Origin: Bacillota bacterium
GTDB taxonomy: Bacteria; Bacillota; Clostridia; Clostridiales; Caloramatoraceae
Assembly: GCA_023389275.1 (NCBI GenBank)
Contig: JAEWEN010000044.1
Location: forward strand, 1-14,817
Length of the DNA stretch: 14,817 nucleotides
Direction: 5' to 3'
Shown here: positions 5,693 through 13,868 of the stretch, in pieces
Layout of the letters: every line of letters starts with the position of its first letter
Numbering within the stretch: position 1 is the stretch's first letter
Program-made: the position numbers and the translations under genes
Notes under the pieces: model-generated
Database searches by the model: none
Told to the model about the DNA's origin: nothing
Seen by the model: the letters and a program-made list of their open reading frames with translations, nothing else

Positions 5693-6862
5693 ATGAAGTA
5701 CAATTTTGATAAGATAGTAAACAGAAAAGAAACAGATTGTGTTAAATGGGATTCAAAGAAAGAGTATAATCTTTATGATGTAATTCCTATGTGGATAGGA
5801 GATATGGATTTTAAATGTCCAGATCCAGTTGTAGAAGCTATTAGAAAAAGAGCTGAACATCCTGTTTTTGGATATGCTAATCTTACAGATGAATTTAATG
5901 AAGTAACAGCTAATTGGATGAAAAGAAGACATAATTTAAATATAGAAAATAATTGGGTTAGATTTAGTCCAGGGGTTGTTCCAGCAATAAGTGCATTTAT
6001 TCAATGTTTCACAAAAGAAGGAGACAATGTTTTAATTCAAAAACCAGTATACTACCCTTTTATAAATACTATTGAAGAATGTAATAGAAAAGTAATATCA
6101 AGTTCACTTATAATCAAAAATGGAAGATATGAAATAGATTTTGAAGATTTAGAAAGTAAGGCTTCAAGAGAAAATGTAAAAGCTATGATTATTTGTAATC
6201 CTCATAATCCAGTAGGGCGTATGTATAGTAAAGAAGAGCTTCAGAAAATAGCTGATATTTGTATTAAACATAATATAATAGTATTTTCAGATGAAATACA
6301 TTGTGATTATACTTTTGGAGGAAAGTATACACCATTTTCATCTTTATCAAGGGAAATAGCAAATAGATCTATAACTGCTATAGCTCCAAGTAAAACTTTT
6401 AATATTGCAGGACTTCAAGCAGCTGCTATAATATCACCTAATATGGAACTTTTAAGTAAAATGGAAAGACATTTTATAAAAAATACTCAACATCATATTT
6501 CAGACTTTGGTCTTGTTGGGTATAAAGCAGCTTATACTGAATGTGATGATTATGCAGATTCTCTTATAAAATATATTGGAGAAAATATAAGTATTTTTAC
6601 AAATTATATAAAAGAAAATGTATCAAAAATAAAAATATTAAAACATGAAGCTACATATTTTGTTTGGCTAGATTGTAGAGAATTTAATATGACAAATGAA
6701 GAGTTAGATAAATTTTTTATGGAAAATATTAAATTAGCTCTTGATAGTGGATATAAATTTGGATGTGAGGGAGAAGGTTTTATGAGAATAAACCTTGCAT
6801 GTCCAAGAAGTATAGTATTTGAAGCTTTAAAGCGTATTGAAAATGCAGTTAAATTATTATAG
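5693..6862 (+). CDS. patB: PatB/MalY-type PLP enzyme, probable C-S (cystathionine β-) lyase
   Basis: This is a 389-residue fold-type I PLP enzyme of the MalY/PatB branch. The N-terminal block PMWIGDMDFKCPDPV (32-46) is diagnostic of that branch. The NPHNPVGR region (169-176), D200-E201-IHCD and the PLP-binding lysine K234 in APSKTFNIAG follow in order; R365 in GFMRINLACPR should hold the substrate carboxylate. Family members cleave cystathionine or cysteine to homocysteine or pyruvate, ammonia and sulfide, and some act as aminotransferases; substrate cannot be told from sequence. The ATG is 7 bases after AAAAGGGGG. It is transcribed divergently from a MarR regulator across two palindromes. 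No methionine or cysteine biosynthesis gene is adjacent, so a catabolic or sulfur-scavenging role is possible. Confidence 0.88.
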   Translation: MKYNFDKIVNRKETDCVKWDSKKEYNLYDVIPMWIGDMDFKCPDPVVEAIRKRAEHPVFGYANLTDEFNEVTANWMKRRHNLNIENNWVRFSPGVVPAISAFIQCFTKEGDNVLIQKPVYYPFINTIEECNRKVISSSLIIKNGRYEIDFEDLESKASRENVKAMIICNPHNPVGRMYSKEELQKIADICIKHNIIVFSDEIHCDYTFGGKYTPFSSLSREIANRSITAIAPSKTFNIAGLQAAAIISPNMELLSKMERHFIKNTQHHISDFGLVGYKAAYTECDDYADSLIKYIGENISIFTNYIKENVSKIKILKHEATYFVWLDCREFNMTNEELDKFFMENIKLALDSGYKFGCEGEGFMRINLACPRSIVFEALKRIENAVKLL

Positions 6863-6863
6863 C

Positions 6864-6892
6864 TTTACTTAATTATAAAAGTTAATTATAAT
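6864..6892 (+). promoter_or_regulatory. Likely promoter of the DUF1294 gene
   Basis: TTTACT at 6864-6869 and TATAAT at 6887-6892 are spaced by 17 bases, starting directly after the patB stop codon. No terminator hairpin separates patB from this gene, so readthrough from patB is also possible. Confidence 0.6.
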
Positions 6893-6921
6893 TACTACAA
6901 TTATGAAAGTGAGGGTTTTTT

Positions 6922-7188
6922 ATGAACAATCTTTTGCTATTGTATTTTTTTATAATTAACTTAATAGGATATTTTTTAATGTATTTAGATAAACAAAAGG
7001 CTAAGAAAGATAAATGGAGAATAAAAGAAAGTACACTTTTTATAGTATCTATTATAGGAGGAAGTATAGGAACCTTTTTAGGTATGAAGGTATTTAGACA
7101 TAAAACTAAGCACTTAAAGTTTATAGTTGGGATTCCTTTTATAATTATTGTGCAGGCACTTTTTATATATTTTTTAAACACACCTTAA
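6922..7188 (+). CDS. DUF1294 family small membrane protein
   Basis: This 88-residue protein has three hydrophobic helices (about 4-20, 38-56, 66-85). The signature is a short cytoplasmic loop MYLDKQKAKKDKWRIKES (20-37), a glycine-rich helix IIGGSIGTFLGM, then FRHKTKHLKF (59-68). This pattern is typical of DUF1294, a widespread family without an assigned function; members are often fused to a cold-shock domain in other bacteria, but no such domain is present here. A weak GAGGG precedes the ATG by about 7 bases. The last codons (N-T-P-stop) are encoded inside the terminator hairpin. It sits between patB and a chemoreceptor, and context gives no clear hint to function. Confidence 0.85.
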   Translation: MNNLLLLYFFIINLIGYFLMYLDKQKAKKDKWRIKESTLFIVSIIGGSIGTFLGMKVFRHKTKHLKFIVGIPFIIIVQALFIYFLNTP

Positions 7189-7208
7189 ATTTAGGTGTGT
7201 TTTTTTAT
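7176..7208 (+). terminator. Terminator overlapping the end of the DUF1294 gene
   Basis: AAACACACCT (7176-7185) pairs with AGGTGTGTTT (7193-7202), and the loop TAAATTT contains the stop codon. A run of T follows to 7207. The 5' arm is therefore coding sequence. Confidence 0.9.
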
Positions 7209-7240
7209 TTCACTTAAGTAGCATATTTTTATTTTATGTA

Positions 7241-7246
7241 TATAAT
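7241..7246 (+). promoter_or_regulatory. Likely -10 box of the first chemoreceptor
   Basis: A perfect TATAAT lies 31 bases before the start codon. No clear -35 hexamer is found at 16-18 bases, and no σ28-type GCCGATAA motif is present in the gap. Transcription therefore probably depends on σA with a weak -35. Confidence 0.45.
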
Positions 7247-7277
7247 GAATTGAAAATATATATAGGGGGTAGAAGGT

Positions 7278-8966
7278 ATGACATTTAATGATTTAAAAGT
7301 GTCTAGTAAGCTTAAGATAAAGTTTGTTATAGTAATTGGGCTTTTAATACTTACGTCTATAATTGCAGCGTTTAAATTAAGAGATTTAAATGATGCAAAT
7401 GATAAGCTTTACAATGATCATTTATTAAGAATGGCTACTATAAGTGAGTTAAATACTAATTATGCTAAAAGTTTAAGTTTTTTACTAAGTAGTACTGTAG
7501 AAAAATTTTCTGAGGAAAATGAAAAAATAAAAGCAGAGAATAATGCAAAACTTGCGACTTATAAAAAAGGTGCTGTAAATGAAGATGATAAAAGTCTTAT
7601 TAAAAAGTTTGAAGAAGACTTAGCTGTATATAGAAAACAAGTTCAAGAATATATTGCTATAGGAAAAACAGGAAATCAAGAAGAAATGAAAAATAAAATA
7701 TATAGCATTACACAATCTAATAATTTAATGCTTGAGTCTTTAGATAAAATGGTTGATTTAAATAATCAATGGGCTAAAGAAAATGTTAATGATGCAAATA
7801 CTATATACTCTAATGGGGTAAAATGGATTATAATATTTGCAGTATTAGTTTTCATAGCATCTTCAATACTTTCTTATGTAATAACAAGAGAAATAACATC
7901 TCCTTTAAAGAAAACATATGATTTTGCAAAAAGAATTGCAGAATATGATTTTTCAACTCCACTTGATGTGTACTCTAAAAATGAATTTGGAACAACAGCA
8001 GCAGAGCTTAATAAGGCACAGGAGAATATAGCGTATTTAGTAAAGTTTCTTGTAAAAGATGCTACTGCAATAGCAGGATCTAGTCAGCAGCTTTCAGCAG
8101 CAGTACAGGAAATTGCATCAAAGTTCCAATTTATAAATAAGTCAACTGATGATATAAGTGCTATGCTTCAAGAGTCTAGTTCTACAGCTCAGCAAATAGC
8201 AGCATCCTCTGAGGAAGTAGATTCTACTGTAGAAGTTCTTTCAAGTAAAGCAATAGAAGGAAGTAGTGAATCTTCTAAAATAAGGGAAAGAGCTGTTAAG
8301 GTAAAAGGTGATAGTGTTGATTCATATAAAAATACTTCAGACTTATATGAAGAGGTTGAAATGCAAATACTAAAGGATATTGAAAAAGGAAAAGTTGTTG
8401 AAGAAATTAAATCAATGGCAGATACTATAGCATCTATTGCAGATCAAACAAATCTTTTAGCACTTAATGCAGCTATTGAAGCAGCTAGGGCAAAGGAATC
8501 AGGACATGGATTTGCAGTAGTAGCAGATGAGGTTAGACGTCTTGCAGAACAGTCTTCAAGTGAGGTTAAAAATGTTAAAGTAACTATAGGACATGTTGAG
8601 GATGCATTTAAAAGCTTATCGAAAAATACTCAAAATCTTTTAGACTTTGTTAATAATAGAATAAGACCACAGTTTGAAGAGTTTATAGGAGTTGGAGAAA
8701 ATTATGAAAAAGATGCTGAGTTTGTAAGTGGCATGTCAGAGGAGCTTGCTTCTATGACAGAGGAAATATCAGCTACAATAAACCAGGTAAGTGATGCTAT
8801 ACAAAATATGGCAAGTGTTACTCAAAAATCATCTGAAAACCTTTTAGTAATACAAGAAGGGGTTAAAGAATCTACTGAGGCTATAGATAATATAGCACAA
8901 GAGGCACAAGAACAAGCTAATATAGCATTAAAACTTAATGAAGAAATATCTAAATTTAAAATATAG
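7278..8966 (+). CDS. Methyl-accepting chemotaxis protein (4-helix-bundle sensor)
   Basis: This 562-residue transmembrane chemoreceptor signals to CheA/CheW. The order is a membrane helix at about 14-32, an extracytoplasmic helical sensor of about 150 residues (33-180, resembling four-helix-bundle 4HB_MCP sensors), a second membrane helix at about 182-203, HAMP (about 204-257), and a long cytoplasmic coiled coil. The signalling tip runs from SIADQTNLLALNAAIEAARA (about 386-405) to GFAVVADEVRRLAEQSS. At the tip AKESGHG replaces the more frequent AGExGRG. Candidate methylation segments rich in E, Q, A and S flank the tip (about 296-315 and 488-510). There is no C-terminal CheR-tethering pentapeptide. 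AGGGGG precedes the ATG by about 9 bases. Ligand unknown. Confidence 0.93.
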   Translation: MTFNDLKVSSKLKIKFVIVIGLLILTSIIAAFKLRDLNDANDKLYNDHLLRMATISELNTNYAKSLSFLLSSTVEKFSEENEKIKAENNAKLATYKKGAVNEDDKSLIKKFEEDLAVYRKQVQEYIAIGKTGNQEEMKNKIYSITQSNNLMLESLDKMVDLNNQWAKENVNDANTIYSNGVKWIIIFAVLVFIASSILSYVITREITSPLKKTYDFAKRIAEYDFSTPLDVYSKNEFGTTAAELNKAQENIAYLVKFLVKDATAIAGSSQQLSAAVQEIASKFQFINKSTDDISAMLQESSSTAQQIAASSEEVDSTVEVLSSKAIEGSSESSKIRERAVKVKGDSVDSYKNTSDLYEEVEMQILKDIEKGKVVEEIKSMADTIASIADQTNLLALNAAIEAARAKESGHGFAVVADEVRRLAEQSSSEVKNVKVTIGHVEDAFKSLSKNTQNLLDFVNNRIRPQFEEFIGVGENYEKDAEFVSGMSEELASMTEEISATINQVSDAIQNMASVTQKSSENLLVIQEGVKESTEAIDNIAQEAQEQANIALKLNEEISKFKI

Positions 8967-9000
8967 AAAAAATAGTAGGTTTTTACCTACTATTTTTTTA
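8967..9000 (+). terminator. Terminator after the first chemoreceptor
   Basis: A 14-bp stem (AAAAAATAGTAGGT 8967-8980 with ACCTACTATTTTTT 8985-8998) closes a TTTT loop and ends in a T-run. It begins directly after the stop codon, so the two chemoreceptor genes are separate transcription units. Confidence 0.92.
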
Positions 9001-9005
9001 CCTAT

Positions 9006-9032
9006 TAATATAATGGTAGAATAGGGCGATAA
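9006..9032 (+). promoter_or_regulatory. σ28 (SigD/FliA)-like promoter for the second chemoreceptor
   Basis: GGCGATAA at 9025-9032 matches seven of eight bases of the σ28 -10 consensus GCCGATAA. Eleven bases upstream, TAATATAA (9006-9013) keeps the leading TAA of the -35 consensus TAAAGTTT at exactly the expected spacing. Chemoreceptor genes are standard σ28 targets, so the context agrees. The gap to the start codon is 44 bases. Confidence 0.6.
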
Positions 9033-9076
9033 CAAAATATGATAATAAATATCAGTATCATAAAAGGGGGTAGAAT

Positions 9077-10777
9077 ATGAAAATCAGAACAAAATTAAGT
9101 GGACTTTTATTTTTAGTATTATTTTTAATAGTAACAGTTCTTTGTATATCTTCTTTTACAATTAACAAATTACAAAGTAGTCTTTATACACAGGCTAAAA
9201 TAAATAATCCTTTAAATATAAGTTTGTTAAAGCTTAAATATAATGTGGTTCAAATTCAGCAATGGCTTACTGATATTTCAGCAACTAAAGGTGCTGAAGG
9301 ATTTGATGATGGTTTTAATGAAGCTGAAAAATATTATAGTGAAGCTAAAAAGGTTATTGGTGATATTAAAAATTATAATATCGAAGATTCTGTTATAAAT
9401 GATTTAAATGAAAGTTTAGATGAATACTATAAAATGGGAATCGAAATGGCAAATACATATATAAGTAAAGGCACTGAAGAAGGAAATGTTTATATGGAAA
9501 AGTTTGATCCATATGCTGAGAACATTACAACTAAAGTAGAGTCTTTAGCACAAAAGGCAGCAAGCACTGCTAAAGTAGGAAGTGAAAATCTACAAAATGA
9601 TATAAAAAATTTTAAAATGCAAAGTACGATTCTTTATATTAGTATAATATTAATTGTTATAGTAGCCCTTGTAATAATAAGATTAGTTATTATAAACAGG
9701 CTTTCAAAACTTGCAAAAAACTTTGAAAACATAGCTGAAGGAGAAGGAGATTTAACACTTAGAATAAATGATAATTCAAGTGATGAAATAGGAGATATAT
9801 CAAGGTGTTTTAATACCTTTGTAGAAAAGATACATAACATAATTTATTCGGTAAAACAAATGAGTGAAGAATCATCAAATACATCTGAAAAAATAAGTAT
9901 TATAACAAGTCAGTTAACTGAGACTATTGAACAGGTAGCACAATCTACAAATAGTGTTTCTGATAATATATCAAAGGAAACAGAATTTGCTAGAAAGATT
10001 ATGAGTGAAATAGAAGAAAGTAGTGACCAAGTAAAAGTAGGAAATATGACTGTAAAACAATCTGAAGAAACTGTGTTAATGTCAGATGAGTTATCCTTAA
10101 AAGGAAAAGAAATAGTTAATGGTGCAGTAGCAAAGTTTGAAGAGATAAAAGATGATATTGATAAAACAAAAATTACTATAGAAAAGTTAAGAGAAACTGC
10201 AAATAATATAGGAGATATTATAGGAATTATATCTAATATATCTTCTCAAACAAATCTTTTAGCCCTTAATGCATCTATTGAAGCAGCAAGAGCTGGAGAA
10301 GCTGGAAGAGGCTTTGCAGTAGTTGCAGATGAGGTTAGAAAACTTGCAGAGGAGTCTGAGGTTGCAACAGGTAAAATATCTAAACTTATTAGTGATATTC
10401 AAATACAAACTTCTAAAAGCGTGGAAATAATTGAGAAAAATGCTAGTGATATGATAATGCAAGCTGAAACAATTGGCAATGTAAATAAGGTAATGGAGGA
10501 AGCTAGTGATGCAAATCAGCTTTTGCTTGCAAAAACAAATAATGTATCAATAGTATTTAATAAAATATCAACTAAAATGGAAGGTATAGTAGATTTATTT
10601 AATAAAATTCTTTATGATATAGAAAACACATCAGAATCATCAGAAGAGGTAGCAGCTGCTACTGAAGAACAACTTTCATCTATTGAAGATGTTGCAAATG
10701 AAATGAATAATATGAAAAAATTAGCTCAAAGCTTAAATGAAAAGGTAAGTAGCTTTAAAATAGAAAAAGGTGACTAA
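9077..10777 (+). CDS. Methyl-accepting chemotaxis protein (QQWLTDISAT-type sensor)
   Basis: This 566-residue chemoreceptor has a membrane helix at 8-29, an extracytoplasmic helical sensor at 30-184, a second membrane helix at 185-206, HAMP at about 207-258 (EGEGDLTLRI, DEIGDISRCFN), and a cytoplasmic coiled coil. The signalling tip around 388-425 is canonical: NISSQTNLLALNASIEAARA, then AGEAGRGFAVVADEVRKLAEES. The sensor carries QQWLTDISATKG (61-72) followed by an acidic DDGFNEAEKYY, a motif I recognise from other bacterial chemoreceptors but cannot tie to a ligand. It ends in a short KIEKGD without a CheR-tethering peptide. AAAAGGGGG lies 6 bases before the ATG. Its sensor is not visibly related to that of the receptor just upstream, so the two are not a simple tandem duplication. 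Confidence 0.94.
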   Translation: MKIRTKLSGLLFLVLFLIVTVLCISSFTINKLQSSLYTQAKINNPLNISLLKLKYNVVQIQQWLTDISATKGAEGFDDGFNEAEKYYSEAKKVIGDIKNYNIEDSVINDLNESLDEYYKMGIEMANTYISKGTEEGNVYMEKFDPYAENITTKVESLAQKAASTAKVGSENLQNDIKNFKMQSTILYISIILIVIVALVIIRLVIINRLSKLAKNFENIAEGEGDLTLRINDNSSDEIGDISRCFNTFVEKIHNIIYSVKQMSEESSNTSEKISIITSQLTETIEQVAQSTNSVSDNISKETEFARKIMSEIEESSDQVKVGNMTVKQSEETVLMSDELSLKGKEIVNGAVAKFEEIKDDIDKTKITIEKLRETANNIGDIIGIISNISSQTNLLALNASIEAARAGEAGRGFAVVADEVRKLAEESEVATGKISKLISDIQIQTSKSVEIIEKNASDMIMQAETIGNVNKVMEEASDANQLLLAKTNNVSIVFNKISTKMEGIVDLFNKILYDIENTSESSEEVAAATEEQLSSIEDVANEMNNMKKLAQSLNEKVSSFKIEKGD

Positions 10778-10796
10778 ATATAGTCACCTTTTTCTA
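10761..10796. terminator. Bidirectional terminator, chemoreceptor / MFS gene
   Basis: A perfect 16-bp stem (10761-10776 with 10781-10796) encloses AATA. The stem contains GAAAAAGGTGACT and its complement, giving U-rich tails in both directions. The chemoreceptor stop codon spans the stem-loop junction, and the stop of the minus-strand MFS gene lies at the other foot. Confidence 0.93.
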
Positions 10797-11978
10797 ATCT
10801 ATATATTTATTAGCTCCAGCTTTAAAACTAGATAAAAATAAAATAAATGCAATAACTATTAAAATTATAAGTGGTATATTAAATGAATGGGTTTTATCAT
10901 ATATACTTCCTATTAAAGATGGAGTAAATGAAGACATTAAATATCCCATAGATTGTGCCATTCCAGCAAGACTTGCAGCTTCTTTAGCACTTGATGTACG
11001 AAGTCCCATAAATGATAATGCAAGACTTACAGCAGCTCCGGAACCAATTCCTAAACAAATTAAATAAATATATAACATAACATTATTTCCGCCAAAAAAT
11101 AATCCTAAAACTCCTATTAAATACATTGAAGTAGTACAGGCTGCAAGAATTCTTTGATCTTTAAGCTTATTACAAATTTGAGATACTATAAATGACGAAG
11201 GAACAGAAATAATTTGGAAAAATAAACTCATATATCCTGATGTTTCAGCACTTATGCCATGATCTTGTAAAATAGTAGGAAGCCATGCAACTAGTACATA
11301 AAACAGTATAGATTGAAATCCCATAAATATTGTTACGTACCAAGCAAGTGGAGATTTCCATACTGAAATATTTGAAGGTTTATCTATTTTTATTTCATTT
11401 TCAGGTATAACTTGTCCAGACTTTCTTTTAAGCTGAGGAGCCCAAATTATTAAAGTTATAAAAGCTAGTATAATCCAAAGAGCTAAAGTGTTTTTCCAAC
11501 CAAAGCCTAACTTAGTTGCAATAGGAACACTAAAGCCTGAACTTAAAGCAGCAAATATAGACATACAAGGAGTGTAAATACCTGTTACAGAAGCTATTCT
11601 ATCAGGGAAGTTACGTTTAATAATACTTGGAATTACAACATTTCCAATAGCTATACCAAGTCCTATAAAAGCTGTTCCTATAAAAAGTCCTACAACGTTT
11701 GTATAAGAACGTATAGCTTCTCCTATTAAGAGTATAATAATACCTAAAAACATTGTTTTACTATTTCCTATTTTATCAGATACATTAGATACAAAAGGAG
11801 AAAATAGTGCAAATGCTAAAAGTGGAAGAGTTGTTATAAATCCTGCTAAAGCATTAGATATATTATAATCATCTTTAATTAAATACACTAAAGATCCAAT
11901 ACCAGTAAGGGGAGCCCTTAGGTTAAAAGCAACAAACATAATTGCTATAATTAGAAATATACTTGATTTTTTATTCAT
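10794..11978 (-). CDS. MFS transporter, CynX/NimT (YycB-like) type
   Basis: This 394-residue protein has about 12 hydrophobic segments, the normal size for a major facilitator. The first helix ends in FNLRAPLTGIGSLV (18-31), the hallmark of the cyanate/2-nitroimidazole transporter branch (CynX, NimT, B. subtilis YycB). The MFS loop 2-3 motif appears as SNVSDKIGNSKT (64-75). A central cytoplasmic loop of about 25 residues (near 180-205) divides the two halves. Substrate cannot be predicted; cyanate would be a guess, as no cyanase is nearby. GGAGG lies 6-7 bases before the ATG. It is a single gene, convergent with the second chemoreceptor and preceded by a region holding a decayed gene remnant. 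Confidence 0.86.
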   Translation of the reverse strand: MNKKSSIFLIIAIMFVAFNLRAPLTGIGSLVYLIKDDYNISNALAGFITTLPLLAFALFSPFVSNVSDKIGNSKTMFLGIIILLIGEAIRSYTNVVGLFIGTAFIGLGIAIGNVVIPSIIKRNFPDRIASVTGIYTPCMSIFAALSSGFSVPIATKLGFGWKNTLALWIILAFITLIIWAPQLKRKSGQVIPENEIKIDKPSNISVWKSPLAWYVTIFMGFQSILFYVLVAWLPTILQDHGISAETSGYMSLFFQIISVPSSFIVSQICNKLKDQRILAACTTSMYLIGVLGLFFGGNNVMLYIYLICLGIGSGAAVSLALSFMGLRTSSAKEAASLAGMAQSMGYLMSSFTPSLIGSIYDKTHSFNIPLIILIVIAFILFLSSFKAGANKYID

Positions 11979-12038
11979 TTTAATCCTCCGTGTTTTTTAA
12001 ATATTTTTATTTCAATAATTGTAAATATATGATGATAA

Positions 12039-12260
12039 TACCTATACCATTTTAGTACTAAAGAAATTAGTGGTCAACATACTATAGGAAAATATTTCCT
12101 AAAAGTTATATCGTCTAATAATGTAGATAATATTTTAATGATAAAAACTAATAAAGAATATTATTAATTTTCAGGTAGTGGATTAGAGAAAAATGAAATA
12201 AGAAAGGAAACAGATGGTTTAGAAGAAATAATAAATTCTTTAAATAAAAATATGCTTTAG
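12039..12260 (+). pseudogene. Decayed gene remnant with in-frame stop
   Basis: One plus-strand frame reads through 12039-12260 with a single TAA at 12165-12167. Before it comes a stretch ending KVISSNNVDNILMIKTNKEYY; after it FSGSGLEKNEIRKETDGLEE, then a short tail and TAG. Composition is protein-like (charged, with a helical C-terminus) and codon use resembles neighbours. The reading ends at a perfect terminator whose stem contains the stop codon, as for intact genes here. No start codon or ribosome binding site fits the 5' end and stops precede it, so this appears to be the C-terminal fragment of a lost gene. The β-strand-like 'ILMIKTNKEYY' followed by a helix vaguely recalls a PH-like domain end; I cannot identify the family. 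Confidence 0.5.
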
Positions 12261-12281
12261 AATAATCTAAAGCATATTTTT
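12246..12281. terminator. Bidirectional terminator, gene remnant / putP
   Basis: A perfect 16-bp stem (AAAAATATGCTTTAGA 12246-12261 with TCTAAAGCATATTTTT 12266-12281) surrounds ATAA. U-tracts are produced on both strands. It ends six bases past the putP stop codon on the minus strand and holds the TAG of the remnant. Confidence 0.93.
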
Positions 12282-12286
12282 GTTCT

Positions 12287-13747
12287 TTATTTTAAAAGTT
12301 TTTCCATATCATTAAATTCTTTTTCAACATCTGGCTTTTTAGTAAGTAAACTTACAACAAATACTGCTAAAAGTGATATTGTAAAGCCAGGAATCATTTC
12401 ATATAAAAAGTCTGATAAACCAAGACTTATCCAAATTAAAACTGTAGCTCCACCTGAAAGCATACCAGCTAGTGCACCCCATTTAGTCATTTTTCTCCAG
12501 TAAAGACTAACTAAAACTACTGGACCAAATGATGAACCAAATCCTGCCCATGCTTGACCTACTATATTAAGTATTGAGTTATTAGGTGAGAAAGCAATTA
12601 CTGTAGATACTATAGCAACAGCTAAAACTGCAAATCTACCAATACGTATTTGATTTTCTCCTGATATTTCTTTTTTATAGAAAGTTAGGAAAAAGTCTTT
12701 AGTAATAGAGCTTGAGCAAACAAGAAGCTGAGATGATATAGTACTCATAATAGCTGCTAAAACAGCAGAAAGTATTATTCCTGTTATAAATGGATGGAAT
12801 AGTACATCACCTAGCTTTAAGAAAACTGTTTCAGGTTCTTTAAGTCCACCTTGTGTTTGAGTAAAGTAAACAAGTCCAGTAAGACCACTTGCAACAGCTC
12901 CTAAAAGACCAATTGACATCCAGCTAATGCCTATTCTTCTTGCAGATTTTAACTCTTTAGTAGATTTTATAGCCATAAAACGAACAATTATATGAGGTTG
13001 TCCAAAGTATCCAAGTCCCCAAGCTAAAAATCCTATAATAGTAGCAAAGCTTGTTCCTCTAAATATATCAAATAAATTTGGGTCAATTGCTTTAACTTGT
13101 TCAACTAAAGTTCCAGGAGTCATGTCTATATTCATATATGCAACTATTGGAACTGCAACTAAAACAACAAACATTAAAGCTCCTTGGAAAAAGTCAGTTA
13201 AACTAACTGCAATAAATCCTCCGAAAAATGTATATAAAACAACAACTGAAAGTGTAATTAAAGCACCTGTAGTATAACTAAGTCCAAATGTGCTTTCAAA
13301 TAATTTACCACCTGCAACTATACCAGATGATACATATACTGCGAAAAATACTAGAATAACAACTCCTGAAACTAGTCTTAGGATTTTAGATCCATCTTTA
13401 AATCTATTTTCAAGATAATCTGGAATAGTTACAGAATCGTTAGCGATTTCAGTATAAACTCTAAGTCTTGGAGCTAAGTAAACATAGTTCATGTAAGCTC
13501 CTATTGTAAGACCAAATGCTAGCCAAAGACTAGAAAGACCTTCTGAAAAAACTGCCCCTGGAAGTCCCATAAGCATCCATCCACTCATGTCACTAGCTCC
13601 AGCTGAAAGCGCAGTAACTGCAGGACCTAGTTTTCTTCCTCCTAGCATATAATCAGACATAGTAGCGGTTTGCTTGTATGAATAACGTCCAATTAATATT
13701 AGTGCTAAAAAATAAATTGCAATAGCAATATAACTACTGTAGCCCAT
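12287..13747 (-). CDS. putP: Sodium/proline symporter PutP
   Basis: This 486-residue solute:sodium symporter (SSS family) imports L-proline with Na+. Thirteen membrane helices are expected. The TM2 block SAGASDMSGWMLMGLPGAVF (48-67) contains D53, equivalent to the Na+-site Asp55 of E. coli PutP. In TM9, S335-T336 within AAIMSTISSQLL match Ser340-Thr341. GYFGQPHIIVRFMAI (246-260) is also a strong PutP signature. Length is close to that of E. coli PutP. AAAGGGGGT lies about 5 bases before the ATG. No putA or proline reductase gene is in the window, so uptake could serve nutrition, Stickland fermentation or osmoprotection. Divergent from a Crp/Fnr regulator that may control it. Confidence 0.94.
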   Translation of the reverse strand: MGYSSYIAIAIYFLALILIGRYSYKQTATMSDYMLGGRKLGPAVTALSAGASDMSGWMLMGLPGAVFSEGLSSLWLAFGLTIGAYMNYVYLAPRLRVYTEIANDSVTIPDYLENRFKDGSKILRLVSGVVILVFFAVYVSSGIVAGGKLFESTFGLSYTTGALITLSVVVLYTFFGGFIAVSLTDFFQGALMFVVLVAVPIVAYMNIDMTPGTLVEQVKAIDPNLFDIFRGTSFATIIGFLAWGLGYFGQPHIIVRFMAIKSTKELKSARRIGISWMSIGLLGAVASGLTGLVYFTQTQGGLKEPETVFLKLGDVLFHPFITGIILSAVLAAIMSTISSQLLVCSSSITKDFFLTFYKKEISGENQIRIGRFAVLAVAIVSTVIAFSPNNSILNIVGQAWAGFGSSFGPVVLVSLYWRKMTKWGALAGMLSGGATVLIWISLGLSDFLYEMIPGFTISLLAVFVVSLLTKKPDVEKEFNDMEKLLK

Positions 13748-13784
13748 AATTTACCCCCTTTAAAATATTTATATGTAATTCTTT

Positions 13785-13814
13785 AATATACCACTAAAAT
13801 TTACAAAACGACAA
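13785..13814 (-). promoter_or_regulatory. Likely putP promoter
   Basis: Read on the minus strand, TTGTCG (13809-13814) is followed after 18 bases by TATATT (13785-13790), and a TGG before the -10 gives an extended -10 element. The leader to the ATG would be about 30 nt. Confidence 0.5.
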
Positions 13815-13868
13815 AAATATATTATCACATTAAAGTATTAAGCACAATGAATTTTTGTATACACTACT

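Noticed and set aside
6882..7181. A 99-codon minus-strand frame opposite the DUF1294 gene
   Set aside because: The plus-strand gene has a ribosome binding site, promoter, terminator and a recognised family; the antisense frame has none.
7278..10777. Tandem duplication of chemoreceptor genes
   Set aside because: Only the universally conserved signalling tip is alike; sensor domains, HAMP and promoters differ, so the genes are independent family members.
12086..12100. AGGAAA-3-TTTCCT palindrome upstream of the MFS gene as an operator
   Set aside because: It lies more than 100 bases from the MFS start codon, inside the frame of the gene remnant, and a short AT-rich palindrome is expected by chance here.
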